DNA from: Burkholderiales bacterium
GTDB taxonomy: Bacteria > Pseudomonadota > Gammaproteobacteria > Burkholderiales > UBA11063
Length of the DNA: 10,420 nucleotides
NCBI GenBank assembly: GCA_020697025.1
Contig: JAJFBO010000019.1
Location: 1 to 10,420, forward strand
Direction of reading: 5' to 3'
Of this stretch, positions 1-8,014 are shown in pieces (the first letter of the stretch is position 1; each line of letters starts with the position of its first letter). Made by a program: the position numbers and the translations under genes. The notes beneath the pieces were generated by a model. It was not told the DNA's origin and searched no databases. It saw only the letters and a program-made list of their open reading frames with translations.

Positions 1-274
1 AGCAGGTACGCTTTGTAACAAAATGGCTCCCGCTCTACGTAAAGTATATGATCAAATGCCTGAACCAAGATGGGTTATCTCAATGGGTTCATGTGCAAAC
101 GGCGGAGGTTATTATCATTATTCTTACTCTGTTGTGCGTGGCTGTGATCGAATTGTGCCGGTAGATATTTATGTGCCTGGCTGCCCGCCCACAGCAGAGG
201 CCCTGATCTATGGTATTATTCAGCTGCAAAACAAGATCAGGCGTGAATCTACTATTGCCAGGCGGAGTACCTAA
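1..274 (+). CDS. nuoB: NADH-quinone oxidoreductase subunit B (3' end, partial)
   Basis: This is the C-terminal half of NuoB (PSST/20-kDa subunit), the Q-module protein that holds 4Fe-4S cluster N2, the last carrier before quinone. The frame is already open at base 2 ([14 protein letters not shown]...), upstream of the first visible ATG at 23, so that ATG is internal and the true start lies outside the window. Two of the four expected N2 ligands are visible: Cys at 92-94 in the [10 protein letters not shown] motif and Cys at 182-184 in [11 protein letters not shown]. The other pair would be upstream. The stop TAA at 272-274 directly abuts the nuoC ATG at 275, so translation is probably coupled. 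The tail [11 protein letters not shown] is a normal short basic extension. Identification is by the family motifs and by position at the head of nuoC-L. Confidence 0.97.
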   Translation, partial: AGTLCNKMAPALRKVYDQMPEPRWVISMGSCANGGGYYHYSYSVVRGCDRIVPVDIYVPGCPPTAEALIYGIIQLQNKIRRESTIARRST

Positions 275-868
275 ATGAGTAAAATCCAGTTATTAAAGCA
301 ATCGGTAGAAGCCTTGCTGGGTACTGATATTCAGTCAAGTTTTATTGAGTTTAATGAATTAACAATTATGGTCGAGCAAGATAATATTGTTGATATAATG
401 CTAAAATTACGGAATAGTGAATCTACCAAATTTGAAATATGTCTTGATTTATGCGGTGTGGATTATCTTACATATCATGATGACTACTGCGGGCCTCGTT
501 TCGCTGTAGTATACCATTTACTATCAATCACACATAATTTTCGTATCCGGGTAAAAGCTTTCCTTAAAAATGATAGTTTTCCATTAATTAAATCTATTAG
601 TGAAGTTTATGCGGTTGCAAATTGGTATGAACGTGAAGCATTTGATTTATATGGTATTATTTTTGCCAATCATCCTGACTTGCGCAGGCTCTTGACGGAT
701 TACGGTTTTATTGGCCACCCATTTAGAAAAGACTTTCCGATATACGGGCATATGGAAATGCGTTATGACGAAGAACAAAAGCGTGTTATTTATCAAAATG
801 TTACTATCGAGCCGCGAGAAATAATTCCGCGTGTTATTCGTGAGGAGCAAGTAATTGGCAGAGATTAA
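275..868 (+). CDS. nuoC: NADH-quinone oxidoreductase subunit C
   Basis: NuoC (30-kDa subunit) is a peripheral scaffold subunit of the Q-module that packs against NuoD and carries no cofactor. The 197-residue product ends with the family signature: [13 protein letters not shown] at about residues 118-130, then [23 protein letters not shown]. It then continues with [13 protein letters not shown] and a [15 protein letters not shown] tail. The length suits the stand-alone NuoC of beta/gammaproteobacteria; in E. coli NuoC is fused to NuoD, but here they are separate. The start ATG follows the nuoB stop with no gap and has the ribosome site CGGAG at 263-267, 7 nt upstream. The 3' end overlaps nuoD by 14 nt. 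The N-terminal 100 residues are variable, as usual for the family. Confidence 0.97.
   Translation: MSKIQLLKQSVEALLGTDIQSSFIEFNELTIMVEQDNIVDIMLKLRNSESTKFEICLDLCGVDYLTYHDDYCGPRFAVVYHLLSITHNFRIRVKAFLKNDSFPLIKSISEVYAVANWYEREAFDLYGIIFANHPDLRRLLTDYGFIGHPFRKDFPIYGHMEMRYDEEQKRVIYQNVTIEPREIIPRVIREEQVIGRD
842..857 (+). promoter_or_regulatory. Ribosome binding site and TTG start of nuoD, inside nuoC
   Basis: A strong Shine-Dalgarno GAGGAG (842-847) lies 7 nt before TTG (855-857), within the last codons of nuoC. It decides the nuoD start: the protein read from this TTG has the expected NuoD N-terminus, and no ATG is available in frame before residue 63 (Met in PYMDRL). Confidence 0.8.
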
Positions 869-2108
869 AAATTATACTTTAAATTTTGGACCACAGCATC
901 CTTCAGCGCATGGCGTACTTCGTCTTGTGCTTGAATTAGATGGTGAAGTTGTGCAAAGAGCAGACCCTCACATTGGGTTATTGCATCGTGGTACAGAAAA
1001 ATTGTCAGAAACAAGGACGTTTATTCAAGTGCTTCCCTATATGGATAGACTTGATTATGTATCTATGATGTGTAACGAACACGCATACGTTTTGGCTATT
1101 GAAAAGCTTTTAGGTATTGAAGCTCCTATTCGTGCGCAATATATCCGTGTTATGTTTGCTGAAATTACCCGAGTACTAAACCATTTATTATGGGTAGGTG
1201 CGCATGCGCTTGATATTGGTGCCATGGCAGTATTTTTATATACTTTCCGTGAGCGTGAAGATCTGATGGATTGTTATGAAGCCGTATCAGGTGCTAGAAT
1301 GCATGCAGCATACTTTCGTCCAGGCGGGGTATACCGTGATTTACCGGATAGCATGCCAAAATATACGGAATCCAAAATTAAGACTAAAAAACAATTAGAT
1401 AGATTAAATACTAACCGCCAAGGCGGCTTATTAGACTTTATTGATGATTTTACAAGACGGTTTGACAAATGTGTCGATGATTATGAAACCTTATTGACAG
1501 ATAATCGTATTTGGAAACAAAGGACTGTAGGGATTGGTGTAGTTAGCCCGGAGAGAGCGCTAAACCTTGGGTTTACCGGTCCTATGTTACGTGGTTCAGG
1601 AATAGCGTGGGATTTACGCAAGAAACAGCCTTATGAAGTATATGCTGCAATGGATTTTGATATTCCAGTAGGTAAAAATGGTGACTGTTATGATCGTTAC
1701 TTAGTGCGTATGGCAGAGTTTCGTGAATCTAATAAAATTATAAAACAATGTGTAAAATGGTTAAAAGAAAATCCGGGACCGGTTATTATTGATAATTATA
1801 AAGTAGCGCCTCCCTCACGGGAGAAAATGAAGCATGGTATGGAAGAAATGATCCATCATTTTAAATTCTTTACTGAAGGAATGCATGTTGCTGCCGGAGA
1901 GGTATACCAGGCGGTCGAGCATCCTAAAGGCGAGTTTGGCGTCTATTTGATAACTGATGGGGGTAATAAACCTTATCGGTTAAAAGTTAGGGCTCCGGGT
2001 TTTGCACATTTATCTGCATTAGATGAAATGAGCCGCGGTCATATGATTGCTGATGTGGTAGCAATTTTAGGAACACAAGATATTGTATTTGGTGAAGTAG
2101 ATAGATAA
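855..2108 (+). CDS. nuoD: NADH-quinone oxidoreductase subunit D
   Basis: NuoD (49-kDa subunit) is related to the large subunit of NiFe hydrogenases and forms the quinone-reduction cavity with NuoB and NuoH. The 417-residue length is typical. The N-terminus [19 protein letters not shown] carries His19, equivalent to the quinone-binding His59 of the bovine subunit. Tyr68 in RLDYVSMM corresponds to bovine Tyr108; the 49-residue spacing between the two is the same. Further landmarks are [41 protein letters not shown] and the C-terminal [25 protein letters not shown]. The start is a TTG: no in-frame ATG lies near the conserved N-terminus, and GAGGAG at 842-847 sits 7 nt upstream. The gene begins inside the end of nuoC, which suggests translational coupling. 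Confidence 0.98.
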   Translation: MAEIKNYTLNFGPQHPSAHGVLRLVLELDGEVVQRADPHIGLLHRGTEKLSETRTFIQVLPYMDRLDYVSMMCNEHAYVLAIEKLLGIEAPIRAQYIRVMFAEITRVLNHLLWVGAHALDIGAMAVFLYTFREREDLMDCYEAVSGARMHAAYFRPGGVYRDLPDSMPKYTESKIKTKKQLDRLNTNRQGGLLDFIDDFTRRFDKCVDDYETLLTDNRIWKQRTVGIGVVSPERALNLGFTGPMLRGSGIAWDLRKKQPYEVYAAMDFDIPVGKNGDCYDRYLVRMAEFRESNKIIKQCVKWLKENPGPVIIDNYKVAPPSREKMKHGMEEMIHHFKFFTEGMHVAAGEVYQAVEHPKGEFGVYLITDGGNKPYRLKVRAPGFAHLSALDEMSRGHMIADVVAILGTQDIVFGEVDR

Positions 2109-2125
2109 TACTACAGCTAGTAGTA
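2109..2125 (+). other. Small hairpin after the nuoD stop codon
   Basis: TACTAC (2109-2114) and GTAGTA (2120-2125) are perfect complements around a 5-nt loop AGCTA, starting at the base after the nuoD stop. No T-run follows, so it is not an intrinsic terminator. It sits in the 43-nt nuoD-nuoE gap. A 6-bp stem of this kind is expected by chance several times in a window this size, so a role (for example transcript stability at the Q-module/N-module boundary) is only a guess. Confidence 0.3.
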
Positions 2126-2151
2126 ATTACTGAGTATTTTAAGAGGTTATT

Positions 2152-2625
2152 ATGCTATCAAATGAAGCATTAGAGAAAATAGATATTGAGCTGGCTAAAT
2201 ATCCCGATAATAGGCAAAGAAGCGCTATAATGTCAGCATTAAGAATAGCTCAGAGTGAAAAAGGCTGGTTATCGCATGAATTAGTCGGCTACGTTGCTGA
2301 TTATTTAAAAATCCCACCAGTACAAGCTTTAGAGGTAGCTACATTTTATGGAATGTATAATTTAAAGCCAGTAGGTAAATATAAACTTACTGTATGTACT
2401 AACTTGCCTTGTGCTTTGTCTGGAGGCGTAGATGCTGCGTTATATTTAAAGGAGCGCTTGGGAGTTGGGTTTAATGAGACAACAGCAGATGGTATGTATA
2501 CTCTAAAAGAGGGTGAATGTATGGGTGCTTGTGGCGATGCTCCAGTTATTTTGGTGAATAATCATAAGATGTGTAGCTTTATGACAACTGAAGCAATAGA
2601 GAAAAAGTTAGCGGAGTTGCAATAA
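2152..2625 (+). CDS. nuoE: NADH-quinone oxidoreductase subunit E (2Fe-2S)
   Basis: NuoE (24-kDa subunit) is a thioredoxin-fold ferredoxin in the NADH-dehydrogenase module. It carries the 2Fe-2S cluster N1a next to the FMN of NuoF. The 157-residue product has an N-terminal helical part (residues about 1-70, with PVQALEVATFYGMYNLKPVG) followed by the ferredoxin fold. The four ligands are Cys82 and Cys87 in VCTNLPCALSGG, and Cys123 and Cys127 in GECMGACGDAPV, with the usual CX4C and CX3C spacing. The ATG is preceded by AAGAGG at 2141-2146, 5 nt upstream. The stop TAA abuts the nuoF ATG, as expected for partners made in equal amounts. Nothing is missing. Confidence 0.98.
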   Translation: MLSNEALEKIDIELAKYPDNRQRSAIMSALRIAQSEKGWLSHELVGYVADYLKIPPVQALEVATFYGMYNLKPVGKYKLTVCTNLPCALSGGVDAALYLKERLGVGFNETTADGMYTLKEGECMGACGDAPVILVNNHKMCSFMTTEAIEKKLAELQ

Positions 2626-3921
2626 ATGGCAATATATCAAAGTGGAGTAATTTTTGAGAACGTTGATACTAAAAATCCAGATTGCTGGACGCTTGATAGT
2701 TATTTAAATCGCGGTGGATATACAGCTTTAAAAAAAATATTAAATGAAAAGATTACGCAAGAATCCATTATCGCGGATATGAAAACATCAGGCTTACGTG
2801 GCCGTGGAGGAGCTGGATTTCCTACTGGCTTAAAGTGGAGTTTTATGCCGCGTACTCTAGAGGGGCAAAAATATATTGTTTGTAATAGTGATGAAGGCGA
2901 GCCAGGTACGTTTAAAGATAGGGATATAATGGCCTTTAATCCTCATTCATTAATTGAAGGAATGATTATTGCTGGTTATTCAATTAGTGCAAGTGTCGGA
3001 TATAATTATATTCATGGTGAAATTTTTGAAATATATGAACGCTTTGAGGCGGCATTGTCTGAAGCCAGGGAAGCCGGATTTTTAGGCAAGGATATACAAG
3101 GGTCTGGTTTTGATTTTGAACTTTATGCGCATCATGGTTATGGCGCATATATTTGTGGTGAAGAGACTGCCTTACTCGATTCCCTGGAAGGTAAAAAGGG
3201 ACAACCTAGGTTTAAGCCGCCATTTCCAGCAAGTTATGGGTTATATGGACGCCCTACTACGATTAATAATACCGAGTCATTAGCATCAGTTCCATTTATT
3301 TTGCGTGATGGGGCCCAGGTCTTTCAGGACAAAGGAGTGCCCAATGGTGGAGGAACAAAATTATTTTCAGTTTCAGGGCATGTAAATCGTCCTGGGAATT
3401 ATGAAATTCCTTTAGGCACACCCTTTACCAAGCTTTTAGAGATGGCGGGCGGAATGCGGGATGGCAAGAAATTAAAAGCAGTTATTCCTGGTGGGTCGTC
3501 AGCTCCATTATTACCAGCGAGTATAATGTTGGAATGTAATATGGATTTTGATTCGATTGCTAAAGCTGGTTCAATGCTTGGCTCTGGTGGCGTTATTATT
3601 ATGAATGAAGATGTATGCATGGTAAAGGCCTTAGAACGTCTTGCTTATTTTTATCATGAAGAATCATGCGGCCAATGTACTCCATGTCGTGAAGGTACTG
3701 GGTGGTTATACGAGATTATTCACCGCATAGAAAATGGTGAAGGCAGGATTAATGATTTAGAATTATTAGATAGTATTGGCAACCAGATGGCTGGGCGTAC
3801 AATATGTGCGTTGGCCGATGCTGCAGTGTTTCCGGTGAGAAGTTTTATTAAACATTTCCGGGATGAATTTGAGTATCATATAGAGCATAAAAAATGTATG
3901 GTCTCACACAAATGGTGTTAA
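2626..3921 (+). CDS. nuoF: NADH-quinone oxidoreductase subunit F (NADH/FMN binding)
   Basis: NuoF (51-kDa subunit) oxidises NADH: it binds NADH and FMN and passes electrons to 4Fe-4S cluster N3. The 431-residue product has the glycine-rich nucleotide loop [16 protein letters not shown] at residues 56-71, the FMN/NADH segment [15 protein letters not shown] at 86-100, and [19 protein letters not shown] at 171-189. The N3 ligands are Cys348, Cys351 and Cys354 in [15 protein letters not shown], and Cys394 in [10 protein letters not shown]. The gene starts at an ATG directly after the nuoE stop, with CGGAG (2612-2616) 9 nt upstream. The C-terminal tail ends ...[11 protein letters not shown]; the two extra cysteines there are not cluster ligands. 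Key residues are complete. Confidence 0.98.
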   Translation: MAIYQSGVIFENVDTKNPDCWTLDSYLNRGGYTALKKILNEKITQESIIADMKTSGLRGRGGAGFPTGLKWSFMPRTLEGQKYIVCNSDEGEPGTFKDRDIMAFNPHSLIEGMIIAGYSISASVGYNYIHGEIFEIYERFEAALSEAREAGFLGKDIQGSGFDFELYAHHGYGAYICGEETALLDSLEGKKGQPRFKPPFPASYGLYGRPTTINNTESLASVPFILRDGAQVFQDKGVPNGGGTKLFSVSGHVNRPGNYEIPLGTPFTKLLEMAGGMRDGKKLKAVIPGGSSAPLLPASIMLECNMDFDSIAKAGSMLGSGGVIIMNEDVCMVKALERLAYFYHEESCGQCTPCREGTGWLYEIIHRIENGEGRINDLELLDSIGNQMAGRTICALADAAVFPVRSFIKHFRDEFEYHIEHKKCMVSHKWC

Positions 3922-3936
3922 AAATGGATAAAAAAA

Positions 3937-6261
3937 ATGATTGAATTTGAGTTAGATGGTAAACAAGTATCGGCGCCAGCTGGTTCTAACATATTGGAAG
4001 TTGCATTAAAAGAAGGAAGATATATTCCTCATTTTTGTTATCACAAAAAATTATCTATAGCTGCAAACTGCCGTATGTGTTTGGTAGAAGTAGAAAAAGC
4101 ACCAAAACCAATGCCCGCTTGTGCAACGCCAGTTACTGAGGGCATGAAGATAAAAACTTGCTCCAAGTTGGCAGTTGAAGCGCAAAAAGGCGTTATGGAG
4201 TTTTTACTTATTAACCATCCACTGGATTGCCCAATATGTGATCAAGGCGGTGAGTGTCAATTACAAGATTTAGCAATTGGTTACGGAAGATCAAAATCGC
4301 GCTTTGAAGAAGAAAAACGGGCAGTGACCAATAAGGATTTAGGCAGCCTGGTTTCAACTGAGATGACCAGGTGTATTCATTGCTCACGTTGTGTACGTTT
4401 TACAGAAGAAATTGCTGGATTCCAAGAATTAGGCATGTCTTATCGTAATAATCATGTAGAGGTTATGCCATTCATTGGTAAAACAGTTAATAGCGAATTA
4501 TCAGGGAATATTATTGATGTATGCCCGGTAGGGGCACTACTTTCAAAACCATTTAAAAATAAATATCGAAACTGGGAATTATCCAGACGTAAATCAATAG
4601 CACCACATGATGGCTTAGGCAGCAATATTATTGTGCAGGTTGACAAATATCATAAAGTAGCACGTGTACTGCCGCTCGAGAATGAAGAAATTAATGAATG
4701 CTGGATATCTGATCGGGACCGGTTTAGCTATGAAGGCTTATACCATGATGAACGTAATACAACACCTATGATTAAACAAGATGGCAAATGGATAAATACT
4801 GATTGGGAAACAGCCATTTTGTATGCCGCAAAAAGTATTAATGGCGTTAAAGAAGATCATGGGAGTGATTCAATTGGAGTGCTGGCAAGCAATATTTCTA
4901 CTACGGAAGAATTATACTTATTGCAAAAATTAATGCGAAGCATCGATGTAGTTAACCTGGATTCTCGTCTAGCGCAGTCTGATTTTAGCTTAGATGGTAA
5001 AATCTCAGGGACGCTATCCCTGGGGGGGAAAGTTGCTGATTTGGTTAATAGTAAATCAATTTTATTAATAGGAAGCTTATTACGCGAAGAGCAGCCACTA
5101 ATTGCTAGTAAAATCCGTACTGGAGTTAAAAAAAACATTGAATTAAATGTTATTAATGTATTAAAAGAAGATTTGCTTTGTGATGTAAAAAATCAGCTGG
5201 TAGTTGATCCGCGTGAAATAGTCTATACCTTGGCACAAGTAGCAAAAGCAGCTGGAGTTAATTTACCAAGTCTTAATTTAGATACTGTACAGATCTCAGA
5301 TGAAGCAAGTAATATTGCAGGTAGTTTAGCAAAAGGCGATGGTTATATAGTTTTAGGAAATATAGCTAAATCATTACCAGATTATTCAAAAGTATTAGTA
5401 TTAGCTGATGCTATTGCTAAAATAACTAAAGCAAGATTCGGGCAATTTGCTGATCTGGCCAATGAAGTTGGCGCCAGTTTAGTTAATTTTGTACCTTATA
5501 AACTTGATAGTAAGTTGGGCTTAAATGCAATGCAGATGTTGCAAGAGCCCAGACGAGCCTATGTTTTGCTAAATACAGAATTAGAATATGATGCTTATAA
5601 TTCTATGCAGGCCCTGGCTGCTTTAAAAAAAGCAGATACAGTAGTGGTTTTAAGTCCTTTCATTAGTGAAGAAATGAAAAATTATGCTGATGTGATTTTA
5701 CCTATTACACCATTTACTGAAACTGCAGGTTCATATATAAACATGGAAGGGCGCTGGCAAAAATTTAATGGCGTAACCAGACCATTAGGTGATTCTAAAC
5801 CAGGGTGGAAAGTCTTACGGGTTTTAGCTAATAATTTAAACCTGGCTGGTTTTGATTATAATAATATCGAAGAGGTACGTTCTGAGTTAGTAGAGTTAAA
5901 TAATCCTAAGCTATTAGAATTGCAAATACTTACTCATACTTTTAGTGTAACAAAACCTGAAATAGATAGTCTGGTACGTTTTGGAATTCAAAGAATTTAC
6001 TATGGCGATAGTATTACACGCAGAGCATATTCTTTACAGCAAACAGTATATGCAAAATTGCCAAATTTAATGCTCAACCCTAAGTTGGCTATAAAACTAA
6101 AACTTAGAGCTGGTGAAAAAATTAATTTAGAGCAACTAAATGTAAATAAAGAGTTGCCTGAGGCAACTCTTTGCGATAAATTGCCAGAAAGCGTAATTTT
6201 AGTATCTGCAAAAGTTGCAGCAATGGCAGGGCGTTTTGATGAAATTAAAGTTAATGCATAA
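3937..6261 (+). CDS. nuoG: NADH-quinone oxidoreductase subunit G
   Basis: NuoG (75-kDa subunit) is the largest N-module protein; it wires electrons from NuoF to NuoI. Residues 1-78 are a plant-type ferredoxin domain with 2Fe-2S N1b ligands Cys34, Cys45, Cys48 and Cys62. Cluster N5 has the typical His94, Cys98, Cys101, Cys107 set, and N4 has Cys146, Cys149, Cys152 and Cys196. From about residue 215 follows a molybdopterin-oxidoreductase-like domain (SIAPHDGLGSNI, NECWISDRDRFSYEGL, PMIKQDGKW). The four cysteines of the optional N7 cluster of E. coli and Thermus are absent, as in mitochondria and many proteobacteria. The 774-residue length is normal. The gap after nuoF is 15 nt and the ribosome site is weak (GGA at 3926-3928, 8 nt upstream). 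The gene holds two stem-loops, listed separately. Confidence 0.97.
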   Translation: MIEFELDGKQVSAPAGSNILEVALKEGRYIPHFCYHKKLSIAANCRMCLVEVEKAPKPMPACATPVTEGMKIKTCSKLAVEAQKGVMEFLLINHPLDCPICDQGGECQLQDLAIGYGRSKSRFEEEKRAVTNKDLGSLVSTEMTRCIHCSRCVRFTEEIAGFQELGMSYRNNHVEVMPFIGKTVNSELSGNIIDVCPVGALLSKPFKNKYRNWELSRRKSIAPHDGLGSNIIVQVDKYHKVARVLPLENEEINECWISDRDRFSYEGLYHDERNTTPMIKQDGKWINTDWETAILYAAKSINGVKEDHGSDSIGVLASNISTTEELYLLQKLMRSIDVVNLDSRLAQSDFSLDGKISGTLSLGGKVADLVNSKSILLIGSLLREEQPLIASKIRTGVKKNIELNVINVLKEDLLCDVKNQLVVDPREIVYTLAQVAKAAGVNLPSLNLDTVQISDEASNIAGSLAKGDGYIVLGNIAKSLPDYSKVLVLADAIAKITKARFGQFADLANEVGASLVNFVPYKLDSKLGLNAMQMLQEPRRAYVLLNTELEYDAYNSMQALAALKKADTVVVLSPFISEEMKNYADVILPITPFTETAGSYINMEGRWQKFNGVTRPLGDSKPGWKVLRVLANNLNLAGFDYNNIEEVRSELVELNNPKLLELQILTHTFSVTKPEIDSLVRFGIQRIYYGDSITRRAYSLQQTVYAKLPNLMLNPKLAIKLKLRAGEKINLEQLNVNKELPEATLCDKLPESVILVSAKVAAMAGRFDEIKVNA
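5004..5028 (+). other. Hairpin joined to a G7 tract inside nuoG
   Basis: CAGGGA (5006-5011) and TCCCTG (5017-5022) pair around loop CGCTA. With G-U pairs the stem can extend to 5003-5025. The last stem base is also the first G of a run of seven Gs (5022-5028). The run encodes Leu-Gly-Gly at residues 362-364. A G7 run is uncommon in such A+T-rich DNA and is a plausible slippage site; the frame is intact as given. Confidence 0.4.
6148..6172 (+). other. Perfect 11-bp stem-loop in the 3' end of nuoG
   Basis: AAAGAGTTGCC (6148-6158) is perfectly complementary to GGCAACTCTTT (6162-6172) around the 3-nt loop TGA. It lies in codons for about residues 738-746 of NuoG, roughly 90 nt before the stop. 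The A-rich left arm and T-rich right arm around a G+C core resemble a bidirectional terminator, but only three Ts end the right arm and the coding frame continues. It may mark pausing, attenuation or mRNA processing before the membrane-arm genes. That role is inference; the inverted repeat is seen directly. Confidence 0.6.
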
Positions 6262-6357
6262 ATAAGTCATTGGAAATTTGCATAGTATGCAGTTAATGCT
6301 TTACAGGTGGCTAAAACGTGTAAATGTTCTAAAAATAATATTTTAGGTATAAAAATT

Positions 6358-7404
6358 ATGGAAACCTTGCAGAATCTTTTAGGAATAAACTTGGGCTTTT
6401 TTGTCTGGAAGCTAATTTGCGTTATTGCCCTTGTAGTACCGCTAACAATTTTTGTAGCGTATGTTACTTTGGCTGAGCGTAAAGTTTTAGGGTATATGCA
6501 TGCCAGGCTTGGCGCAAACCGGGTAGGACCTAAAGGCTTGTTACAACCTTTTGCTGATTTGCTTAAATTTATATTCAAAGAGTTATTGGTCCCAACAAAA
6601 GCAAGTAGTAAAATATTTACCATATCGCCCATGATTATTTTAATTTGTGCACTAGTTACCTGGGCTGTTGTGCCTTTATCTCCTACTTTAGTATTTACAA
6701 ATGTAAATGCAAGTTTACTATATGTAGTTGCAATTTCTTCACTTGGAGTATATGGCATAGTTCTTGCCGGGTGGGCAGGAAATTCCAAATATTCTTTTTT
6801 AGGAGGAGTTAGAGCAACTGCACAAATGATTTCTTATGAACTAGCTATGGGGTTTGCTCTTGTTGGAGTATTAATGGTTTCTGGCACATTAAATTTAATC
6901 GACATTGTTAAATATCAATCAGTCGGTATGTTAGGCGGCAGCATTTTGTCATGGAATTTTATTCCATTATTTCCCTTCTTTTTAGTATATCTGATTTCCG
7001 GGGTTGCCGAAACAAACCGTGCTCCATTTGATGTCTGTGAAGGTGAATCAGAAATTGTAGCTGGTTTCTTTGTCGAATATTCAGGAACAACATTTGCATT
7101 ATTTATGTTAGCTGAATATGTGAATATGGTATTGGTCTCAACACTTACGGCATTAATGTTTTTAGGCGGGTGGTTATCGCCATTTCCTGCCTCCTGGGGA
7201 ATTATCGGCACAGCTAACATGGCTTATTTAGTGTTAAAAGTCTGTTTTCTGCTTTTTGGTTTTATTTGGTATAGAGCAACATTTCCACGCTATCGTTATG
7301 ACCAGATCATGCGTTTAGGGTGGAAAGTATTTTTACCCATTACATTAGTTTGGATTTTTGTGCTTGGGGCATGGATGGTTTCACCACTTTCTATCTGGCA
7401 TTAA
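6358..7404 (+). CDS. nuoH: NADH-quinone oxidoreductase subunit H
   Basis: NuoH (ND1) is the membrane subunit that anchors the Q-module and forms the quinone entry channel with NuoB and NuoD. I start it at ATG 6358 (348 aa, METLQNLLGINLGFFVW...), with a weak AGG at 6345-6347. A GTG at 6307 in the same frame would add 17 residues (polar, Cys/Lys-rich) with no ribosome site, so I reject it. About eight membrane helices are visible. Family motifs are LAERKVLGYMHARLGANRVGPKG (residues 38-60), RATAQMISYELAMGF (152-166), the acidic loop VAETNRAPFDVCEGESEIVAGFFVEYSG (216-243) and FIWYRATFPRYRYDQIMRLGWK (302-323). Ala53 replaces the usual Pro in the GPNRVG loop. The gene follows nuoG by 96 nt; a separate promoter is not evident. 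Confidence 0.95.
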   Translation: METLQNLLGINLGFFVWKLICVIALVVPLTIFVAYVTLAERKVLGYMHARLGANRVGPKGLLQPFADLLKFIFKELLVPTKASSKIFTISPMIILICALVTWAVVPLSPTLVFTNVNASLLYVVAISSLGVYGIVLAGWAGNSKYSFLGGVRATAQMISYELAMGFALVGVLMVSGTLNLIDIVKYQSVGMLGGSILSWNFIPLFPFFLVYLISGVAETNRAPFDVCEGESEIVAGFFVEYSGTTFALFMLAEYVNMVLVSTLTALMFLGGWLSPFPASWGIIGTANMAYLVLKVCFLLFGFIWYRATFPRYRYDQIMRLGWKVFLPITLVWIFVLGAWMVSPLSIWH

Positions 7405-7416
7405 TTGTGTTTAAAA

Positions 7417-7473
7417 ATGCTGGTATCAGGTATATCCTTAGTCGGTATGCTACTGCTAATATACAGGCAGTAA
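7417..7473 (+). other. Possible 18-codon hydrophobic micro-ORF between nuoH and nuoI
   Basis: The 104-nt nuoH-nuoI spacer holds an ATG-to-TAA frame encoding MLVSGISLVGMLLLIYRQ, a hydrophobic stretch with a short polar end. There is no clear Shine-Dalgarno before it (TTGTGTTTAAAA). Its last codons overlap a weak hairpin: TACTGC (7451-7456) pairs with GCAGTA (7467-7472). It could be a tiny membrane peptide or leader ORF, but a frame of 18 codons occurs often by chance, so I would not call it a gene. Confidence 0.15.
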
Positions 7474-7508
7474 CATAATATTTATAAATTGTTTGGAAAT
7501 ATATAGAA

Positions 7509-7994
7509 ATGATTAAAAGATTTCTTAAAACTTATCTACTACTTGAGCTCTTAAAAGGCATGGGTGTTACTTTACGTGCTTTTTTCTCTCGTAAAGTGAC
7601 TGTGCAGTATCCAGAAGAGAAGACTCCATTATCCCCTAGATTTAGGGGGCTGCATGCGCTACGCCGTTATCCAAATGGAGAAGAGCGTTGTATTGGTTGT
7701 AAATTATGTGAGGCAGTATGCCCGGCTTTAGCAATTACTATTGATGTCCATGAACGTGAGGAAGATCATACCAGGCGTACTACGCGTTATGATATTGAAT
7801 ATACCAAGTGTATTTTCTGTGGTTTTTGTGAAGAGGCCTGTCCAGTAGATGCAATTGTTGAAATTCCGATTTTAGAATATCATGGCGAAAAACGCAGTGA
7901 TTTGTTTTATACCAAAGAAATGCTATTGGCTATTGGGGATAAATATGAACCAATAATTACCAAAACGAGGGAAATGGATAAAAAGTACCGCTAG
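7509..7994 (+). CDS. nuoI: NADH-quinone oxidoreductase subunit I (2x 4Fe-4S)
   Basis: NuoI (TYKY, 23-kDa subunit) is a two-cluster ferredoxin on the connecting arm. It carries 4Fe-4S clusters N6a and N6b from NuoG towards N2 in NuoB. The 161-residue product opens with an amphipathic membrane-surface helix ([19 protein letters not shown]), then [21 protein letters not shown]. The ligand sets are Cys61, Cys64, Cys67, Cys71 ([12 protein letters not shown]) and Cys101, Cys104, Cys107, Cys111 ([12 protein letters not shown]). The C-terminal segment [25 protein letters not shown] is of the kind I recall from beta/gammaproteobacteria rather than alphaproteobacteria. The ATG is preceded only by a weak GGA at 7495-7497. 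The start is supported by the conserved N-terminal helix. Confidence 0.97.
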   Translation: MIKRFLKTYLLLELLKGMGVTLRAFFSRKVTVQYPEEKTPLSPRFRGLHALRRYPNGEERCIGCKLCEAVCPALAITIDVHEREEDHTRRTTRYDIEYTKCIFCGFCEEACPVDAIVEIPILEYHGEKRSDLFYTKEMLLAIGDKYEPIITKTREMDKKYR

Positions 7995-8014
7995 ATTTTA
8001 AAAGAAAGTAATAT

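Noticed and set aside
11-22. Cys in place of Thr in the NuoB TLTNKM segment (TLCNKM)
   Set aside because: I recall TLCNKM as common in beta/gammaproteobacterial NuoB, and it is not an N2 ligand.
3924-3944. Six-codon ORF (MDKKND) overlapping the nuoG start
   Set aside because: It is too short to support, and its ATG lies only 2 nt after the nuoF stop with no ribosome site of its own.
4561-4740. Missing N7 cysteines in NuoG
   Set aside because: N7 is an optional off-pathway cluster, absent from many proteobacteria and from mitochondria, so this is a lineage trait.
6249-6299. Direct repeat AGTTAATGC (6249-6257, 6291-6299) and imperfect palindrome TGCATA-G-TATGCA (6279-6291) at the nuoG-nuoH junction
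   Set aside because: A 9-nt repeat within 50 nt and 6-bp palindromes are each expected by chance in 10 kb. No operator or terminator pattern accompanies them.
6300-6335. Possible internal promoter before nuoH (TTTACA at 6300-6305)
   Set aside because: The -35-like box has no acceptable -10 box at 16-18 nt; TAAATG and TAAAAA are poor or wrongly spaced.
6307-6357. GTG start giving NuoH 17 extra N-terminal residues
   Set aside because: There is no ribosome site before 6307, the added residues are polar and unlike NuoH, and the ATG at 6358 gives a normal N-terminus.
6267-6788. 173-codon open frame on the minus strand across nuoH
   Set aside because: It lies antisense to the conserved nuoH coding region, has no recognisable domain, and is explained by the composition of the real gene.
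6801-6808. AGGAGGAG, a strong Shine-Dalgarno-like sequence inside nuoH
   Set aside because: It encodes the conserved GGVRA segment, and the next ATG (6826) is too far away and in the nuoH frame at an internal Met.
7633-7648. Hairpin CCCCTA/TAGGGG with a 4-nt loop in nuoI
   Set aside because: It encodes the conserved SPRFRG segment, the stem is only 6 bp, and about a dozen such short stems are expected by chance in this window.
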